A stretch of DNA of 64,000 nucleotides, taken from contig CAWFUP010000001.1 of the NCBI GenBank assembly GCA_963819075.1, positions 62,001 to 126,000 on the forward strand. The letters are read 5' to 3'. The stretch is from CAVQBJ01 sp963819075. GTDB taxonomy: Bacteria; Actinomycetota; Thermoleophilia; Solirubrobacterales; Solirubrobacteraceae. The position numbers and the translations under genes were made by a program. Shown in pieces: positions 8,147-15,998 of this stretch (positions within the stretch are counted from its first letter, which is position 1; the number at the start of each line of letters is the position of its first letter). The notes beneath the pieces were generated by a model. The model saw only the letters and a program-made list of their open reading frames with translations. It did not search any database and was not told where the DNA came from.

Positions 8147-8668
8147 GTGAGCCTGCATCTCGCCATGCTCGTCTTCTCGGATGCGTGTGCGGCACAGAAG
8201 GCGCTCGACCGGGCGCGAGCCCGCGTCGGCGGCCGGCCGTGGGTGCACGCGACGACCGTGATCGAGCGTCATCGCGACGGCCGCGAGCTCGTGTGCGGCA
8301 CGTGCCACACCCCGAGCCCGGGGCCTGAGGATCCCGAGCCCGTGGCCGGTGGCGGCGGCTTGATGAGCGCGATTCTCGGGACGAGCCTCGGCCGCTCCGG
8401 TCGCGTGGCCGGTCTGCTCATCGGCGCGCAGGCGCCGGACTCGCTCGACCCCGCCGCCGCGCCGCGCGAGCTGCGCGGCGCCTACATCGAGGAGCTGAGG
8501 GCGGCGCTCAAGCCCGGGGCGTCGGCGATCCTGCTGCTCGAGCGCCCACTCGTCGTCGATCAGATGGTGGCCACCTTCGCCGGCGAGGGCGCCCGCCTGC
8601 TGCGCCGCCACCTCTCGATCGAAGCGAGCCGGACGTCCGTCGCCGAGCCGGAGCGCGCGTCACCCTGA
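8147..8668 (+). CDS. Second DUF1269-like protein
   Basis: 173 residues from a GTG at 8147, chosen because AAGGAGG (8137-8143) lies just upstream; the ATG at 8165 is too far from it. The layout repeats that of the protein at 5127: an N-terminal domain (LAMLVFSDACAAQKALDRAR), a glycine-rich middle (GGGGLMSAILGTSLGRSGRV), then PGASAILLLERPLVVDQMV, which aligns with PGTSALFVIVEK. The central segment is less hydrophobic than in the other copy. Function is unknown. Its last 9 bases overlap the end of the convergent RDD gene. Confidence 0.82.
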   Translation: MSLHLAMLVFSDACAAQKALDRARARVGGRPWVHATTVIERHRDGRELVCGTCHTPSPGPEDPEPVAGGGGLMSAILGTSLGRSGRVAGLLIGAQAPDSLDPAAAPRELRGAYIEELRAALKPGASAILLLERPLVVDQMVATFAGEGARLLRRHLSIEASRTSVAEPERASP

Positions 8669-9283
8669 CGGGTAATCGACACGCGTGACCGCAGCCGGTG
8701 CAGCCGCCGCCACCGCGGGCAGCGGCGCCGGGGCTTCCACCTGGTCCGGCACATACAGGACATGGGTTCGCGCGAAGCGATCCTGGAAGCAGCGCCGATG
8801 ATCGTCGAAGAGCATGATCACGATGCCCGCGCCGAGCGGGATGACCGCGACGATCAGCGCGCCGTAGCGCAGAGCCGCGCGCACGGGCTTGATCGTGCCG
8901 CCGCTGCGGCCGTCGACCACCCGGATGTGCATGACGCGGTCGCCCGGCGTCTGGCCCGTCGAGGACCAGAACAACACGAAGTAGCCGATGTTCCACAGGA
9001 CCCAGATGACCGCTCCGAGCGCGGCGACCGCCTTGTCCACGCCCGACGGCAGGTGCAGGATCGACAGGCCGAGGCCGACGACGACCGCCGTCAGCGCGGC
9101 CACGCCGTTGACGATCGCTGCGTCGACCGCAAAGGCGATCACGCGCGTCGCCAGTCCGGCGTACAGGTCGCCGGGGGGCGGCGTGCGGTGACCGTTATTG
9201 CGCGCCGGTGCGCGTCCGGCCTCGAGCCGGAGCCGCTCGAGCGCCGCGGCGCGCGCGGCCTCGACGTCGGGCGTCTGCTTCAC
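8660..9283 (-). CDS. RDD family membrane protein
   Basis: 207 residues. Three hydrophobic segments are visible (AFAVDAAIVNGVAALTAVVV; VAALGAVIWVLWNIGYFVLF; YGALIVAVIPLGAGIVIMLF). The RDD signature appears as ATRVIAFAVDAAIV with the Arg and Asp in the first helix, and the conserved GQTPGDRVMHIRVVDG follows helix two. RDD proteins are multi-pass membrane proteins, some of which have been linked to ion transport or stress tolerance; the role here is unknown. The start codon ATG 9283 overlaps the stop of the upstream gene (ATGA), so the two are probably translated together. Confidence 0.92.
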   Translation of the reverse strand: MKQTPDVEAARAAALERLRLEAGRAPARNNGHRTPPPGDLYAGLATRVIAFAVDAAIVNGVAALTAVVVGLGLSILHLPSGVDKAVAALGAVIWVLWNIGYFVLFWSSTGQTPGDRVMHIRVVDGRSGGTIKPVRAALRYGALIVAVIPLGAGIVIMLFDDHRRCFQDRFARTHVLYVPDQVEAPAPLPAVAAAAPAAVTRVDYPSG

Positions 9284-10089
9284 GGCGCGTCGGTGCGGGG
9301 CAGCAGCGTGGACGCCGCCTCGCCCGGAGCGCGGGCGTCAGAGGGGAGGAGCGTCTCGGGCCCGGTGCCGTTGCCCGACACCCCGTCGCTCGGCGCTCCG
9401 CCCTTGCGGCGCGCCCACCGTCGAGCGGTCCGCTCCAGCCAGGCGTCGGCCCCGCGCGAGCGATCGCGCACGTTGTCGGCCACCTGGTCGACGAAGCCGG
9501 TGCCCTGGTGGGTGATCGCCTCGGTGACCGACGGGCTGCGGGCGATCTCGTCGACGAGGATCCACAGCTCTTCGCTCTCGAGCAGCCCGGTGATGGCGTC
9601 GGTCAGCAACGGGCTCTCGACGACGAGCGCGACGAGGCGCTCGCTGCCGGGACTGGCGACGAGCCGGCGGATGAGGCTCTCGACGCCGTCGCTGCCGAGC
9701 GCCGTGACGAGTGCCTCCTGCGTGCGGTCGCTGTCGATCGCGGCGGTGAGCACGCGCTCGAGCTCGGGCCCGTCGACGACGCGCATCGCGATCTGCTCGA
9801 CGATCCCGTCGTCGAGCATCCGGTCGACGACGCGCTGGGCGACCCCGGCCGCCTCGACGTGGGACATCACGTGATCGACGGCATCGTCGGAGAGCACCCG
9901 CGCGAGCACGGTGTCCAGCGCGTCGAGCGCGAGGTCGCGGGCGGCGTTCGTCACCGCGGCACGCGTGCGACGCTCGATCGCCAGGCCGCCGCCGATGAGC
10001 GCCAGAGCGCCGCGTGCCGGGATCGTCACCATCCGCGCGCCGGCGCGCGAGACGGAAAGGGCGAGGCTGAGCGGCTGTGTGACGACCAT
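9280..10089 (-). CDS. Conserved hypothetical protein, upstream partner of the RDD gene
   Basis: 269 residues from ATG 10089 (a GTG at 10098 would add three). I do not recognise the family. The N-terminal 40 residues contain a short amphipathic or hydrophobic stretch (ARGALALIGGGLAI). The middle is a series of helical repeats of roughly 20-30 residues rich in VVD, VVE and VSD patterns (LDTVLARVLSDDAVDHVMSH, then GVAQRVVDRMLDDGIVEQIA), likely forming an alpha-helical bundle. The C-terminus is Arg-rich, then disordered. It overlaps the RDD gene start by 4 bases (ATGA), which suggests a shared function at the membrane. Confidence 0.85.
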   Translation of the reverse strand: MVVTQPLSLALSVSRAGARMVTIPARGALALIGGGLAIERRTRAAVTNAARDLALDALDTVLARVLSDDAVDHVMSHVEAAGVAQRVVDRMLDDGIVEQIAMRVVDGPELERVLTAAIDSDRTQEALVTALGSDGVESLIRRLVASPGSERLVALVVESPLLTDAITGLLESEELWILVDEIARSPSVTEAITHQGTGFVDQVADNVRDRSRGADAWLERTARRWARRKGGAPSDGVSGNGTGPETLLPSDARAPGEAASTLLPRTDAP

Positions 10090-10243
10090 GGACGACACCT
10101 ATCGCCGGCGCGTGCCACCGGCAGGCACCGCACACACTACGCGCTTTGCCGGCGCACGCCACATGACCGCCCGGCACACGCGCGTTGCAGTCCGGTCACG
10201 CGGCCGCCGCGGTTGTCACCGTCGCGCAACCCGCTGGCCCGGG

Positions 10244-10286
10244 GCGTGCTCGATTTGGCCCGCAGGGCGGGCCCGCGGGAGCACAC
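10244..10286. repeat. REP-like 43-base palindromic element, copy C (inverted)
   Basis: On the reverse strand it reads GTGTGCTCCCGCGGG at one end and CAAATCGAGCACGC at the other, the same 43-base layout as the two copies at 1881 and 1954. The middle is different but also GC-rich. It lies in the 250-base gap (10090-10340) between the PAP2 gene and the hypothetical gene, both on the reverse strand; no gene is seen in that gap. Confidence 0.55.
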
Positions 10287-10340
10287 CGCATGGCACGCCG
10301 CCGCCGTGAGCGCTCAGCGCACACTGCGGTCACGGTCGCG

Positions 10341-10937
10341 TCACCGTCGCGGCGCATCCGCTACGGTCGCGTCACGCTCGACAGCCATCCGCCGCTCGAT
10401 CGCATGTGTCGTGATGTCCGCGACGACGACGCCGAGCAGCCAGCCGGCGACGACGTCGCCCGGGTAGTGCACGCCGGTGTGCACGCGCGAGTAGCCGACG
10501 AGCGCCGCGAGCGCGTGCAGTGGGACGCTCGCCGCGGGCATCACCTGCCCGGCGCCGGTCGCGAACGCCGCTGCGGCGGCCGTATGACCGGACGGGAACG
10601 ACCGCGTGGCCGGCATGCGCACGTGCCGGGCCCGCGGGACGCGCGCGCCCGCTCGGTCGGGACGGCGGCGGCGCCCGAGTGGCTTGACCGCGAGGTTGGC
10701 CACGGCCGAGGTCGCGGCCACGGCGGTGAGGCCGGAGGCCGCCGCGCGGCGGCCGGTCGCTCCCCCGCCCAGCGCGAGCACGCCGGCCGAGGCGATCGAC
10801 AGCCGTGAGTAGTTGGCGGAGCGCGAGAGGATGCGCATCGCGCGGTCGAGCGACGGCGTCGAGGCGCGTGCGACCGCGGCGTACACGGCGCGATCGAGCG
10901 CGTCGACCTCGGCGAGCCACCCGGCGCGCGAGCGCAC
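10341..10937 (-). CDS. PAP2-family membrane phosphatase
   Basis: 198 residues. The three PAP2 motifs are present in order: KPLGRRRRP (K-x6-RP), FPSGHTAAA (PSGH), and SRVHTGVHYPGDV (SR-x5-H-x3-D). Hydrophobic stretches surround them. PAP2 enzymes remove phosphate from lipid phosphates such as undecaprenyl diphosphate or phosphatidic acid at the membrane. The start is GTG 10937, with GAGGG five bases upstream. Only 5 bases separate it from the stop of the lipoprotein gene, so the two are likely one transcription unit. Substrate cannot be assigned from sequence. Confidence 0.93.
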   Translation of the reverse strand: MRSRAGWLAEVDALDRAVYAAVARASTPSLDRAMRILSRSANYSRLSIASAGVLALGGGATGRRAAASGLTAVAATSAVANLAVKPLGRRRRPDRAGARVPRARHVRMPATRSFPSGHTAAAAAFATGAGQVMPAASVPLHALAALVGYSRVHTGVHYPGDVVAGWLLGVVVADITTHAIERRMAVERDATVADAPRR

Positions 10938-10942
10938 TGCCC

Positions 10943-11362
10943 TCAGCTGCAGTTCACCGGCGCGAGCGCTTGCTGGTACGCCCCGGCGAGTTGCGTGAGC
11001 GCGGACTTGAGCTGCGTCTCGGCGCTGCTGAGCGACTGGCTCGTGAGGAGGTTGCTCGCGATCCCCGACACCTCGGACTCGAACGTCGCCGTTGCCGTCT
11101 CGAGCTGCTGCTTGCGTGCCGAGCTGAGCGCGCCCTCGTTCGCGTTCTTGATCTGCGTGAGGTCGTTGCCGATCGCAGTTAGGCTGCTCTTCACCTGATC
11201 GAGCGTCGCCGTGGACAGCGTCAGGCCCTTGAGCGTGTCGACCTGCTTGGTGATGTCGGCGCGCGCGTTGCAGACCTGCGCCTTGGCCTTGTCCTGCGCC
11301 GACTGCCCGCAGGCGGCCAGCGCGACCGTCGCGGCGAGCAGCAGGGCGAGAGCCAGACGCAT
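10943..11362 (-). CDS. Small secreted lipoprotein
   Basis: 139 residues from ATG 11362. The N-terminus MRLALALLLAATVALAACGQ is a lipoprotein signal peptide with lipobox LAAC, Cys at residue 18. The mature part is helical and rich in Ala, Gln, Thr and Ser (SSLTAIGNDLTQIKNANEG, LETATATFESEVSGIASNLL), which reads as a coiled-coil-like bundle. It ends in NCS, and an earlier VCNARAD provides a possible disulphide partner. No named family is recognised. It lies between the channel gene (98 bases upstream) and the PAP2 gene (5 bases downstream) and is probably anchored on the outer face of the membrane. Confidence 0.88.
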   Translation of the reverse strand: MRLALALLLAATVALAACGQSAQDKAKAQVCNARADITKQVDTLKGLTLSTATLDQVKSSLTAIGNDLTQIKNANEGALSSARKQQLETATATFESEVSGIASNLLTSQSLSSAETQLKSALTQLAGAYQQALAPVNCS

Positions 11363-11460
11363 CGTGTCAGGGTCGCGGCTCTCGCGCGCCGAATCAAGGC
11401 GGGCCGCCGGCCTGCGCCGCGCAGGCGCGCATGCGCGTCGAGATGCGTGCGGGCATGTCC

Positions 11461-12195
11461 TCAGCTTCCGGGCGGCGTCGCTTCGCGCTCGGGCGCGGCC
11501 GCCGGCCCGGCGGCGGCGAGCGGGTGGCGCCCGCGGCCGAGATTGCTGACGATCACCGATACCACGGTGACGAGGTAGATCTGCCCGAGCAGGCCCTCGA
11601 GCACCGACAGCGTGTGGCCGAGGTTGCCGCTCGCGGTGAAATCCCCGTAGCCGATCGTGGTGAGCGTCGTGAAGCTGTAGTACAGGCAATGCGGCACCGT
11701 CGCCGTCGCGCCGCCGGCGAAGAAGGCGGTGGTGCCGACGCCGTCGATGCCGCCGTAGATGAACGCGAAGAACATGCCGATGAGGATGTATAGGCACAGG
11801 ACGCCGAAGACGGCCTCGACGGTGACGGCCTGGCGCGCGCGCAGGTTGCGCATGATCCCGATGACGATCGCCGGCGGCGCGAGCAGCACGAGGAGGGCGT
11901 TCGAGAACCGGGTGGCCGCGCTGTCCACGCTGCCGGTCGTGGCCGCCACCACGGCGCCGGCCACGACGAGGGCGACGACCACGATCGCGGTGCGGATGAC
12001 GGGCCGCCTCGCATCGGCGGCGCGCAGCGCCGCGATGAGCGTGAGCCCCAGTAGGGCGGCCACGACGACCTGCTCCCAGGGAGCCGGGCTGGCGATGCCC
12101 TGGATGAGGAACGCGAGGATGATCGCCGCCAGCAGGAGGCCGTAGCGCTTACGGCCCTCGGCGCGGGAAACGGTCTCCGGGGCGAGGGTGCTCAC
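11461..12195 (-). CDS. Two-helix-pore potassium channel protein
   Basis: 244 residues. About six hydrophobic segments are seen; the last two flank a pore loop with the potassium selectivity filter TTLTTIGYGDF, followed by the pore-lining helix GLLGQIYLVTVVSVIVSNLG. This fits the Ion_trans_2 family. There is no RCK or cyclic-nucleotide domain; the C-terminus is a short Ala/Pro-rich tail. The start GTG at 12195 overlaps the stop of the DUF202 gene (GTGA), so the two genes are translationally coupled. The likely role is potassium conductance across the inner membrane. Confidence 0.93.
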   Translation of the reverse strand: MSTLAPETVSRAEGRKRYGLLLAAIILAFLIQGIASPAPWEQVVVAALLGLTLIAALRAADARRPVIRTAIVVVALVVAGAVVAATTGSVDSAATRFSNALLVLLAPPAIVIGIMRNLRARQAVTVEAVFGVLCLYILIGMFFAFIYGGIDGVGTTAFFAGGATATVPHCLYYSFTTLTTIGYGDFTASGNLGHTLSVLEGLLGQIYLVTVVSVIVSNLGRGRHPLAAAGPAAAPEREATPPGS

Positions 12196-12539
12196 GAGTC
12201 GACGGCGACGAGGATCGCGGTGATCAGCGACAGGACGACGGCGGCGGCGGTCACCGCGGTGACCGTCCCGCCGGACAGCTCGTCGAAGCCGCCGTGCTTC
12301 AGCGTGGCCGCGCCGCGGCGCTGCCGGGTGGCGCCGAGGATGAGGATCGCCACCGCGAGCAACTCGAAGCTGAGCGCCAGCACCGCGAACGGCCAGTGCG
12401 CGTGATGGCTCACCGGGAGCAGGCGTCCGACGGCAAACCCCACGGCGGCCGCCGCGAGCCCCGTTCGCCACCAGGCCAGCCACGTCCGCTCGGCGGCGAG
12501 CCACGTGCGGCGGGTGACGTCGGTGTCTTCGGTGGGCAC
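12192..12539 (-). CDS. DUF202 (YidH-like) membrane protein
   Basis: 115 residues from GTG 12539; an ATG at 12581 would add 14 residues and neither has a clear Shine-Dalgarno. It shows the DUF202 pattern: RRTWLAAERTWLAWWRTGLA near the N-terminus, then three hydrophobic helices (AAAVGFAVGRLL, WPFAVLALSFELLAVAILIL, VTAAAVVLSLITAILVAV). Members are small inner-membrane proteins of unknown function. The gene overlaps the channel gene by 4 bases and is divergent from the DUF3995 gene. Confidence 0.9.
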   Translation of the reverse strand: MPTEDTDVTRRTWLAAERTWLAWWRTGLAAAAVGFAVGRLLPVSHHAHWPFAVLALSFELLAVAILILGATRQRRGAATLKHGGFDELSGGTVTAVTAAAVVLSLITAILVAVDS

Positions 12540-12617
12540 GATTCGCTCGAGTCTCGCTTGACGCCAGGCGGCGCGCATCATGCCGATCAGGTGACGCGCG
12601 CTAGCGTGGCAGCAGCG

Positions 12618-13049
12618 ATGATCGCTGCCCGACCGGACCTCGCGCGACGCAGCGCGGCGATGACGCTCGCGTCGCTCGCCGGGCTGCACCTCTCCTGGGC
12701 GGCGGGCTCGGCCTGGCCGGCGCGCGACCGCACGCGCCTCGCGCAGCTCGTGGCCGGAACCGAGCGGATGCCCGATGCGGGCGCGTGCCTGGCCGTCGGC
12801 GCCGCTCTCGGCACGGCGGCCGTTGTCGTCGCCGGCGGGGGCGGTGAGCGCCGGGTGGCACGGCGCGTGCGACGGCTCGTTGCCGCCGGTTTCCTTGTTC
12901 GCGGTGCGGCCGGCCTGAGCGGACAGACGGGCCGACTCGTGTCCTGGACGCCCTCAGCGGAATTCGCCCGGCACGACCGGCGTCTCTACGGGCCGTTGTG
13001 CCTGCTCATCGGCGCGAGTGTCCTGACATCCGCGGAAGGGCCCCGATGA
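12618..13049 (+). CDS. DUF3995 family membrane protein
   Basis: 143 residues from ATG 12618; in-frame GTG codons at 12591 and 12606 are alternatives. The hallmark of DUF3995 is the first helix with ASLAGLHLSWAAGSAWP. Further hydrophobic segments follow (ACLAVGAALGTAAVVVAGGG; RLVAAGFLVRGAAGL; LYGPLCLLIGASVL), giving about four membrane helices. Function is unknown. The 3' end overlaps the convergent metallo-beta-lactamase-like gene by 44 bases. Confidence 0.85.
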   Translation: MIAARPDLARRSAAMTLASLAGLHLSWAAGSAWPARDRTRLAQLVAGTERMPDAGACLAVGAALGTAAVVVAGGGGERRVARRVRRLVAAGFLVRGAAGLSGQTGRLVSWTPSAEFARHDRRLYGPLCLLIGASVLTSAEGPR

Positions 13050-13611
13050 GCCTGGGGATGTCGCGGCGCGATCGTGCGAGCGCGACGGCGAGCTCGTCGG
13101 CTGTCGGCGCTCCGTGGCGCGGTGCGCCGTGCCCGACGAGCAGGTGCCGCGGCTGATAGCGGCCGAGCGCGCGCGGCGGCCACAGCCGGAGAAAGCCGTG
13201 CACGCCGACCGGCCCGGCGCCGACGGTGAAGAACGGGTTCGTTCCGACGGCCTCGGCCACGACGAGCAGCTGGTGTTCGGGCCACCACAGCGAGACCTCC
13301 CTCCAGCCCGGCCAGCTGATGAGCGAGAACGGTTGCAGCGGCGAGTCGGCGAGTGTCTGGGGTAGCTCGAGATGGGGCACGTCGAGGCGCCTCGCGATGG
13401 TCCGGCAGTCGCGCCGGTGGCGGTCGAGCAGCTGGACGACGGCCACCGGCTCGCCGAGCTCGGCGACTGCCCCCATCGCGCTCGGCTCGTCGACCGGGTC
13501 GATGATCCACACGCGGCCGTCGTGCACGAGCGCGTGCGACGCGCGGGAGAACGGCTCGTCGATCACCCAGGTGATCCCGAAGTCGTGGGTCTGCACGGTG
13601 AGCACAGTCAC
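13006..13611 (-). CDS. Metallo-beta-lactamase-fold-like protein with degenerate metal site
   Basis: 201 residues from GTG 13611 (a second GTG at 13605 is possible). The order of elements resembles a metallo-beta-lactamase fold: early HDGRVWIIDPVDEP, a helix-strand unit LLDRHRRDCRTIARRLDVP at the place where HxHxDH normally sits, a later SLWWPEHQLLVVAEAVG, and near the end LLVGHGAPRHG. In the metal motif only His and Asp remain (HRRDC), so a typical two-metal site is unlikely. Function is unknown. Only 15 bases separate its start from that of the divergent YjbR-like gene, and its end overlaps the DUF3995 gene. Confidence 0.8.
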   Translation of the reverse strand: MTVLTVQTHDFGITWVIDEPFSRASHALVHDGRVWIIDPVDEPSAMGAVAELGEPVAVVQLLDRHRRDCRTIARRLDVPHLELPQTLADSPLQPFSLISWPGWREVSLWWPEHQLLVVAEAVGTNPFFTVGAGPVGVHGFLRLWPPRALGRYQPRHLLVGHGAPRHGAPTADELAVALARSRRDIPRLIGALPRMSGHSRR

Positions 13612-13626
13612 TGCGGGCGAGACCCT

Positions 13627-13995
13627 ATGCGAAGCTGCACGTGGATGGTGACGGTTGCGACAGCGCGGTCGCTCGCCCTCTCGCTGCCCGAGGCGGCCGA
13701 GCGCGACCACCACGGGCGCCCGTCGTTTCGCGTGGGCGGGCGGATCTTCGCCACGCTGTGGGACGGCGAGCACATGAACGTGATGCTCGACGAGCCGGGG
13801 ATCCGCACGGCCGTCGCCGCCCACCCGGCCTGCTGCGCCGAGGTCCACTGGGGTCGGCGGCTGGCCGCCGTGCGCGTCGCGCTGCCGGCGGTGCCACGCG
13901 AGCTGCTCGCCGAGCTGCTCGCCGACGCCTGGGAGGGCAAGGCACCGGCGCGCCTCGCCCCCGGTCCTACTGCGGGAAGGCCTTCGCGAGCTTGA
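13627..13995 (+). CDS. MmcQ/YjbR-like protein
   Basis: 122 residues from ATG 13627; ATG 13645 is also possible. The sequence follows the MmcQ/YjbR (CyaY-like fold) pattern: SLPEAAERDHHGRPSFRVGG, then IFATLWDGEHMNVML, and the helical end LLAELLADAWEGKAP. Members are small proteins of uncertain function, described as DNA-binding-like; in this lineage they occur as single-domain proteins. The last 29 bases overlap the end of the convergent R2-like gene. Confidence 0.87.
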   Translation: MRSCTWMVTVATARSLALSLPEAAERDHHGRPSFRVGGRIFATLWDGEHMNVMLDEPGIRTAVAAHPACCAEVHWGRRLAAVRVALPAVPRELLAELLADAWEGKAPARLAPGPTAGRPSRA

Positions 13996-15256
13996 GCAGG
14001 CCGAACGGGCTACCGTGCGGGCGCAGGCGCCGGCTCAGCAGCGCGCGGCGGGGATCGAGGCGCCCACCGACGATGTCGACCCAGTCCTGGTAGCTGACCC
14101 GCACCCGCACGTCGGCGCGGGCGGCGTGACCCGGCTCGGCGCGGGTGTGACCGTTATCGACGACGACGCGCCAGTCGCGGATGTCGGGGTCGTTGAACTC
14201 CCAGGCGAAGACGGCCGGGCGGCGCCGGGCCTCGGGGCTCACGCTCATGCTCATCGTGTCGAACAGGAGCGCGACCGTCTCGTCATCGCGGCGCGTCGGA
14301 CCTTCGCGCACGCCGATGATGCCGGCCATGGCCAGGCGCAGGCCGCGGTCGGCGAGCTCGGCCGGGCTCAGTCCGACGGGGATGACCGGCGGGCCGGGCA
14401 GCGCCTCGATGGCCAGGCCGGCGCTGCGGAGCTTTGTCATGAGTGACTGCGCACCTTCGATGCCGACCTTCTCGAAGCTGTACCCGAAGCAGGTGAGGTA
14501 GCGCTCGTCCCAGTTGGGCGGCATCAGCACCTGGCTGGAGTAGGGGAGCACCTCGCGCAGCAGCTCGGCGACGGCGCCGGGCACGCGCTCGTCCTCGCGG
14601 CGCAGATCGGCGAGCAGCTTGACGCCGAAGCCGATGTGGCGCTGCTCGTCGGCGGCGATGTTGAGCATGCCCTCGCGGAAGGCGGGGAGCAGGTCGCGCT
14701 GCTCGAGGTAGTCGACGATCATGTGCTGGCCGGTCTGGGCGAGCGTCGCCTCGACGATGAGGTGGTACAGCGTGACGGCGGCGGCGAGCTTTGGGCGTGA
14801 GCGGTCGGCGCGCAGCTCGTCGGCCATCGTGTCGAGGCGGTCGAAGATCTTGCGAAAGCCCGGGGTGAGCTGGGGCTTGATCGCCTGCAGCCCATCGCCG
14901 ACCGTGCCGTCGCCGATCCCGCACACCTCGCGCATGAAGCGCTTGAAGAACACGGCGTGGCGCGCCTCGTCGACCTGCTGGGTGGTGAGGAAGTACTTCT
15001 GCTCCTCGGTCGGTGCGGCGTCGATGTACGGCGAGAGGTTGTCGGCGACCGCGTCCTCTCCCCAGAAGAACAGGGCGTAGTTCCACAGCGCCGCCGTGCG
15101 CTCGAAGTCGGTGAACTCCTCGCGCCACTGCCGGGCGTCCTCGGTGAAGTCGAGCTCGGTCGCGCACCAGTTGCCGCGCTCCCAGCGCGCGTACAGATCC
15201 TCGTAGCTGATCGCGTCGCTGGCGAGCGGCTCGGGTGGGCTTGCGGTGGTGGCCAT
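13967..15256 (-). CDS. R2-like di-iron protein fused to an SCP2-type lipid-binding domain
   Basis: 429 residues. The first 300 form a ferritin-like four-helix bundle of the ribonucleotide-reductase R2 / R2lox type. The six ligands can be placed: Glu in FFWGEDAV, E-x2-H in VDEARHAVF, Glu in LIVEATLA, and E-x2-H in ADEQRHIGFG. This predicts an oxygen-activating di-iron or Mn/Fe site. Residues about 300-429 (LADRGLRLAMAGIIGV, then AWEFNDPDIRDWRVVVD and VSYQDWVDIVGGRLDP) look like an SCP2 sterol/lipid carrier domain. The product is probably an oxidase acting on a bound lipid; substrate unknown. Start: AGGAGAGG lies just before ATG 15256. It is divergent from a TetR gene, with inverted repeats between them. 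Confidence 0.88.
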   Translation of the reverse strand: MATTASPPEPLASDAISYEDLYARWERGNWCATELDFTEDARQWREEFTDFERTAALWNYALFFWGEDAVADNLSPYIDAAPTEEQKYFLTTQQVDEARHAVFFKRFMREVCGIGDGTVGDGLQAIKPQLTPGFRKIFDRLDTMADELRADRSRPKLAAAVTLYHLIVEATLAQTGQHMIVDYLEQRDLLPAFREGMLNIAADEQRHIGFGVKLLADLRREDERVPGAVAELLREVLPYSSQVLMPPNWDERYLTCFGYSFEKVGIEGAQSLMTKLRSAGLAIEALPGPPVIPVGLSPAELADRGLRLAMAGIIGVREGPTRRDDETVALLFDTMSMSVSPEARRRPAVFAWEFNDPDIRDWRVVVDNGHTRAEPGHAARADVRVRVSYQDWVDIVGGRLDPRRALLSRRLRPHGSPFGLLKLAKAFPQ

Positions 15257-15314
15257 CGTCCTCTCCTGTGCGCCGTGTTCGCGACCTGCACGGGCCGGAC
15301 CCGCGCGAGCCGCG

Positions 15315-15354
15315 TTGCATTCCGAATAACGGACATTATGCAAATAGCGTTTGC
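15315..15354. promoter_or_regulatory. Candidate TetR operator between the R2-like gene and its regulator
   Basis: Two overlapping inverted repeats lie in the divergent intergenic gap: TTGCAT (15315-15320) with ATGCAA (15338-15343), and GCAAA-tagcg-TTTGC (15340-15354). The region is AT-rich compared with its surroundings. It is the natural site for the adjacent TetR protein to control both genes. Confidence 0.55.
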
Positions 15355-15376
15355 TCTGTCAACTACAATTCCGCGG

Positions 15377-15994
15377 ATGGCCATGCGCCTCACCCGCGAG
15401 CAGAGCAAGGCGGCCACCCGCGAGAAGCTGCTCGACGCCGCCCGCCAGGTGTTCGCCGCGCGCGGCTTCCACGGCGCGAGCGTCGAGGAGATCGCCGCCG
15501 TGGCCGGCTACTCCACCGGCGCGCTGTACTCGAACTTCGACGGCAAGGAGGACCTCTTCATGGTCCTCATGAGCCGTGAGGTGTCGCGCCACGTCGAGTG
15601 GTTCACCGACGTCGTCGCGCACCGCGCCACGGTGGCCGAGCGCACGGAGGGCGGCGCCGACTTCTGGATGGCCTTCATCGAGCGCGAGCACGAGATGCTG
15701 CTCCTGATGGTCGAATTCTGGGCCTACGGGGTCCGCGACCCCGACGTGCGCCCGCACGTCGCCGCCCACTTCGCCGAGGTGCGACAGATGCTGACGAGGC
15801 TCGTCAGCGACAGCGCCCGCGAGTTCGACCTCGAGCTGACTATGCCGGCCGAGTACCTGGCGATCGCGATCGACGCCCTCGCGGATGGCATCGCGCGGCA
15901 GAAGCTCGCGGATCCAGATGCCATTCCCGGCGATCTGATGCGAACTGTGCTCGCGACTTTGTTCGCAGGGGCCACGCGGCCGATCGAGGGCTGA
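15377..15994 (+). CDS. TetR family regulator, divergent from the R2-like gene
   Basis: 205 residues. The N-terminal helix-turn-helix is clear: TREKLLDAARQVFAARGFHG, then VEEIAAVAGYSTGALYSNFD and KEDLFMVLM. The C-terminal ligand domain is the usual helical bundle (FIEREHEMLLLMVEFWAYGV). TetR proteins repress neighbouring genes until a small ligand, often a lipid or hydrophobic compound, binds. Its divergent neighbour, a lipid-oxidase-like protein, is the likely target. Start is ATG 15377; ATG 15383 is two codons on. Confidence 0.93.
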   Translation: MAMRLTREQSKAATREKLLDAARQVFAARGFHGASVEEIAAVAGYSTGALYSNFDGKEDLFMVLMSREVSRHVEWFTDVVAHRATVAERTEGGADFWMAFIEREHEMLLLMVEFWAYGVRDPDVRPHVAAHFAEVRQMLTRLVSDSAREFDLELTMPAEYLAIAIDALADGIARQKLADPDAIPGDLMRTVLATLFAGATRPIEG

Positions 15995-15998
15995 GGGT

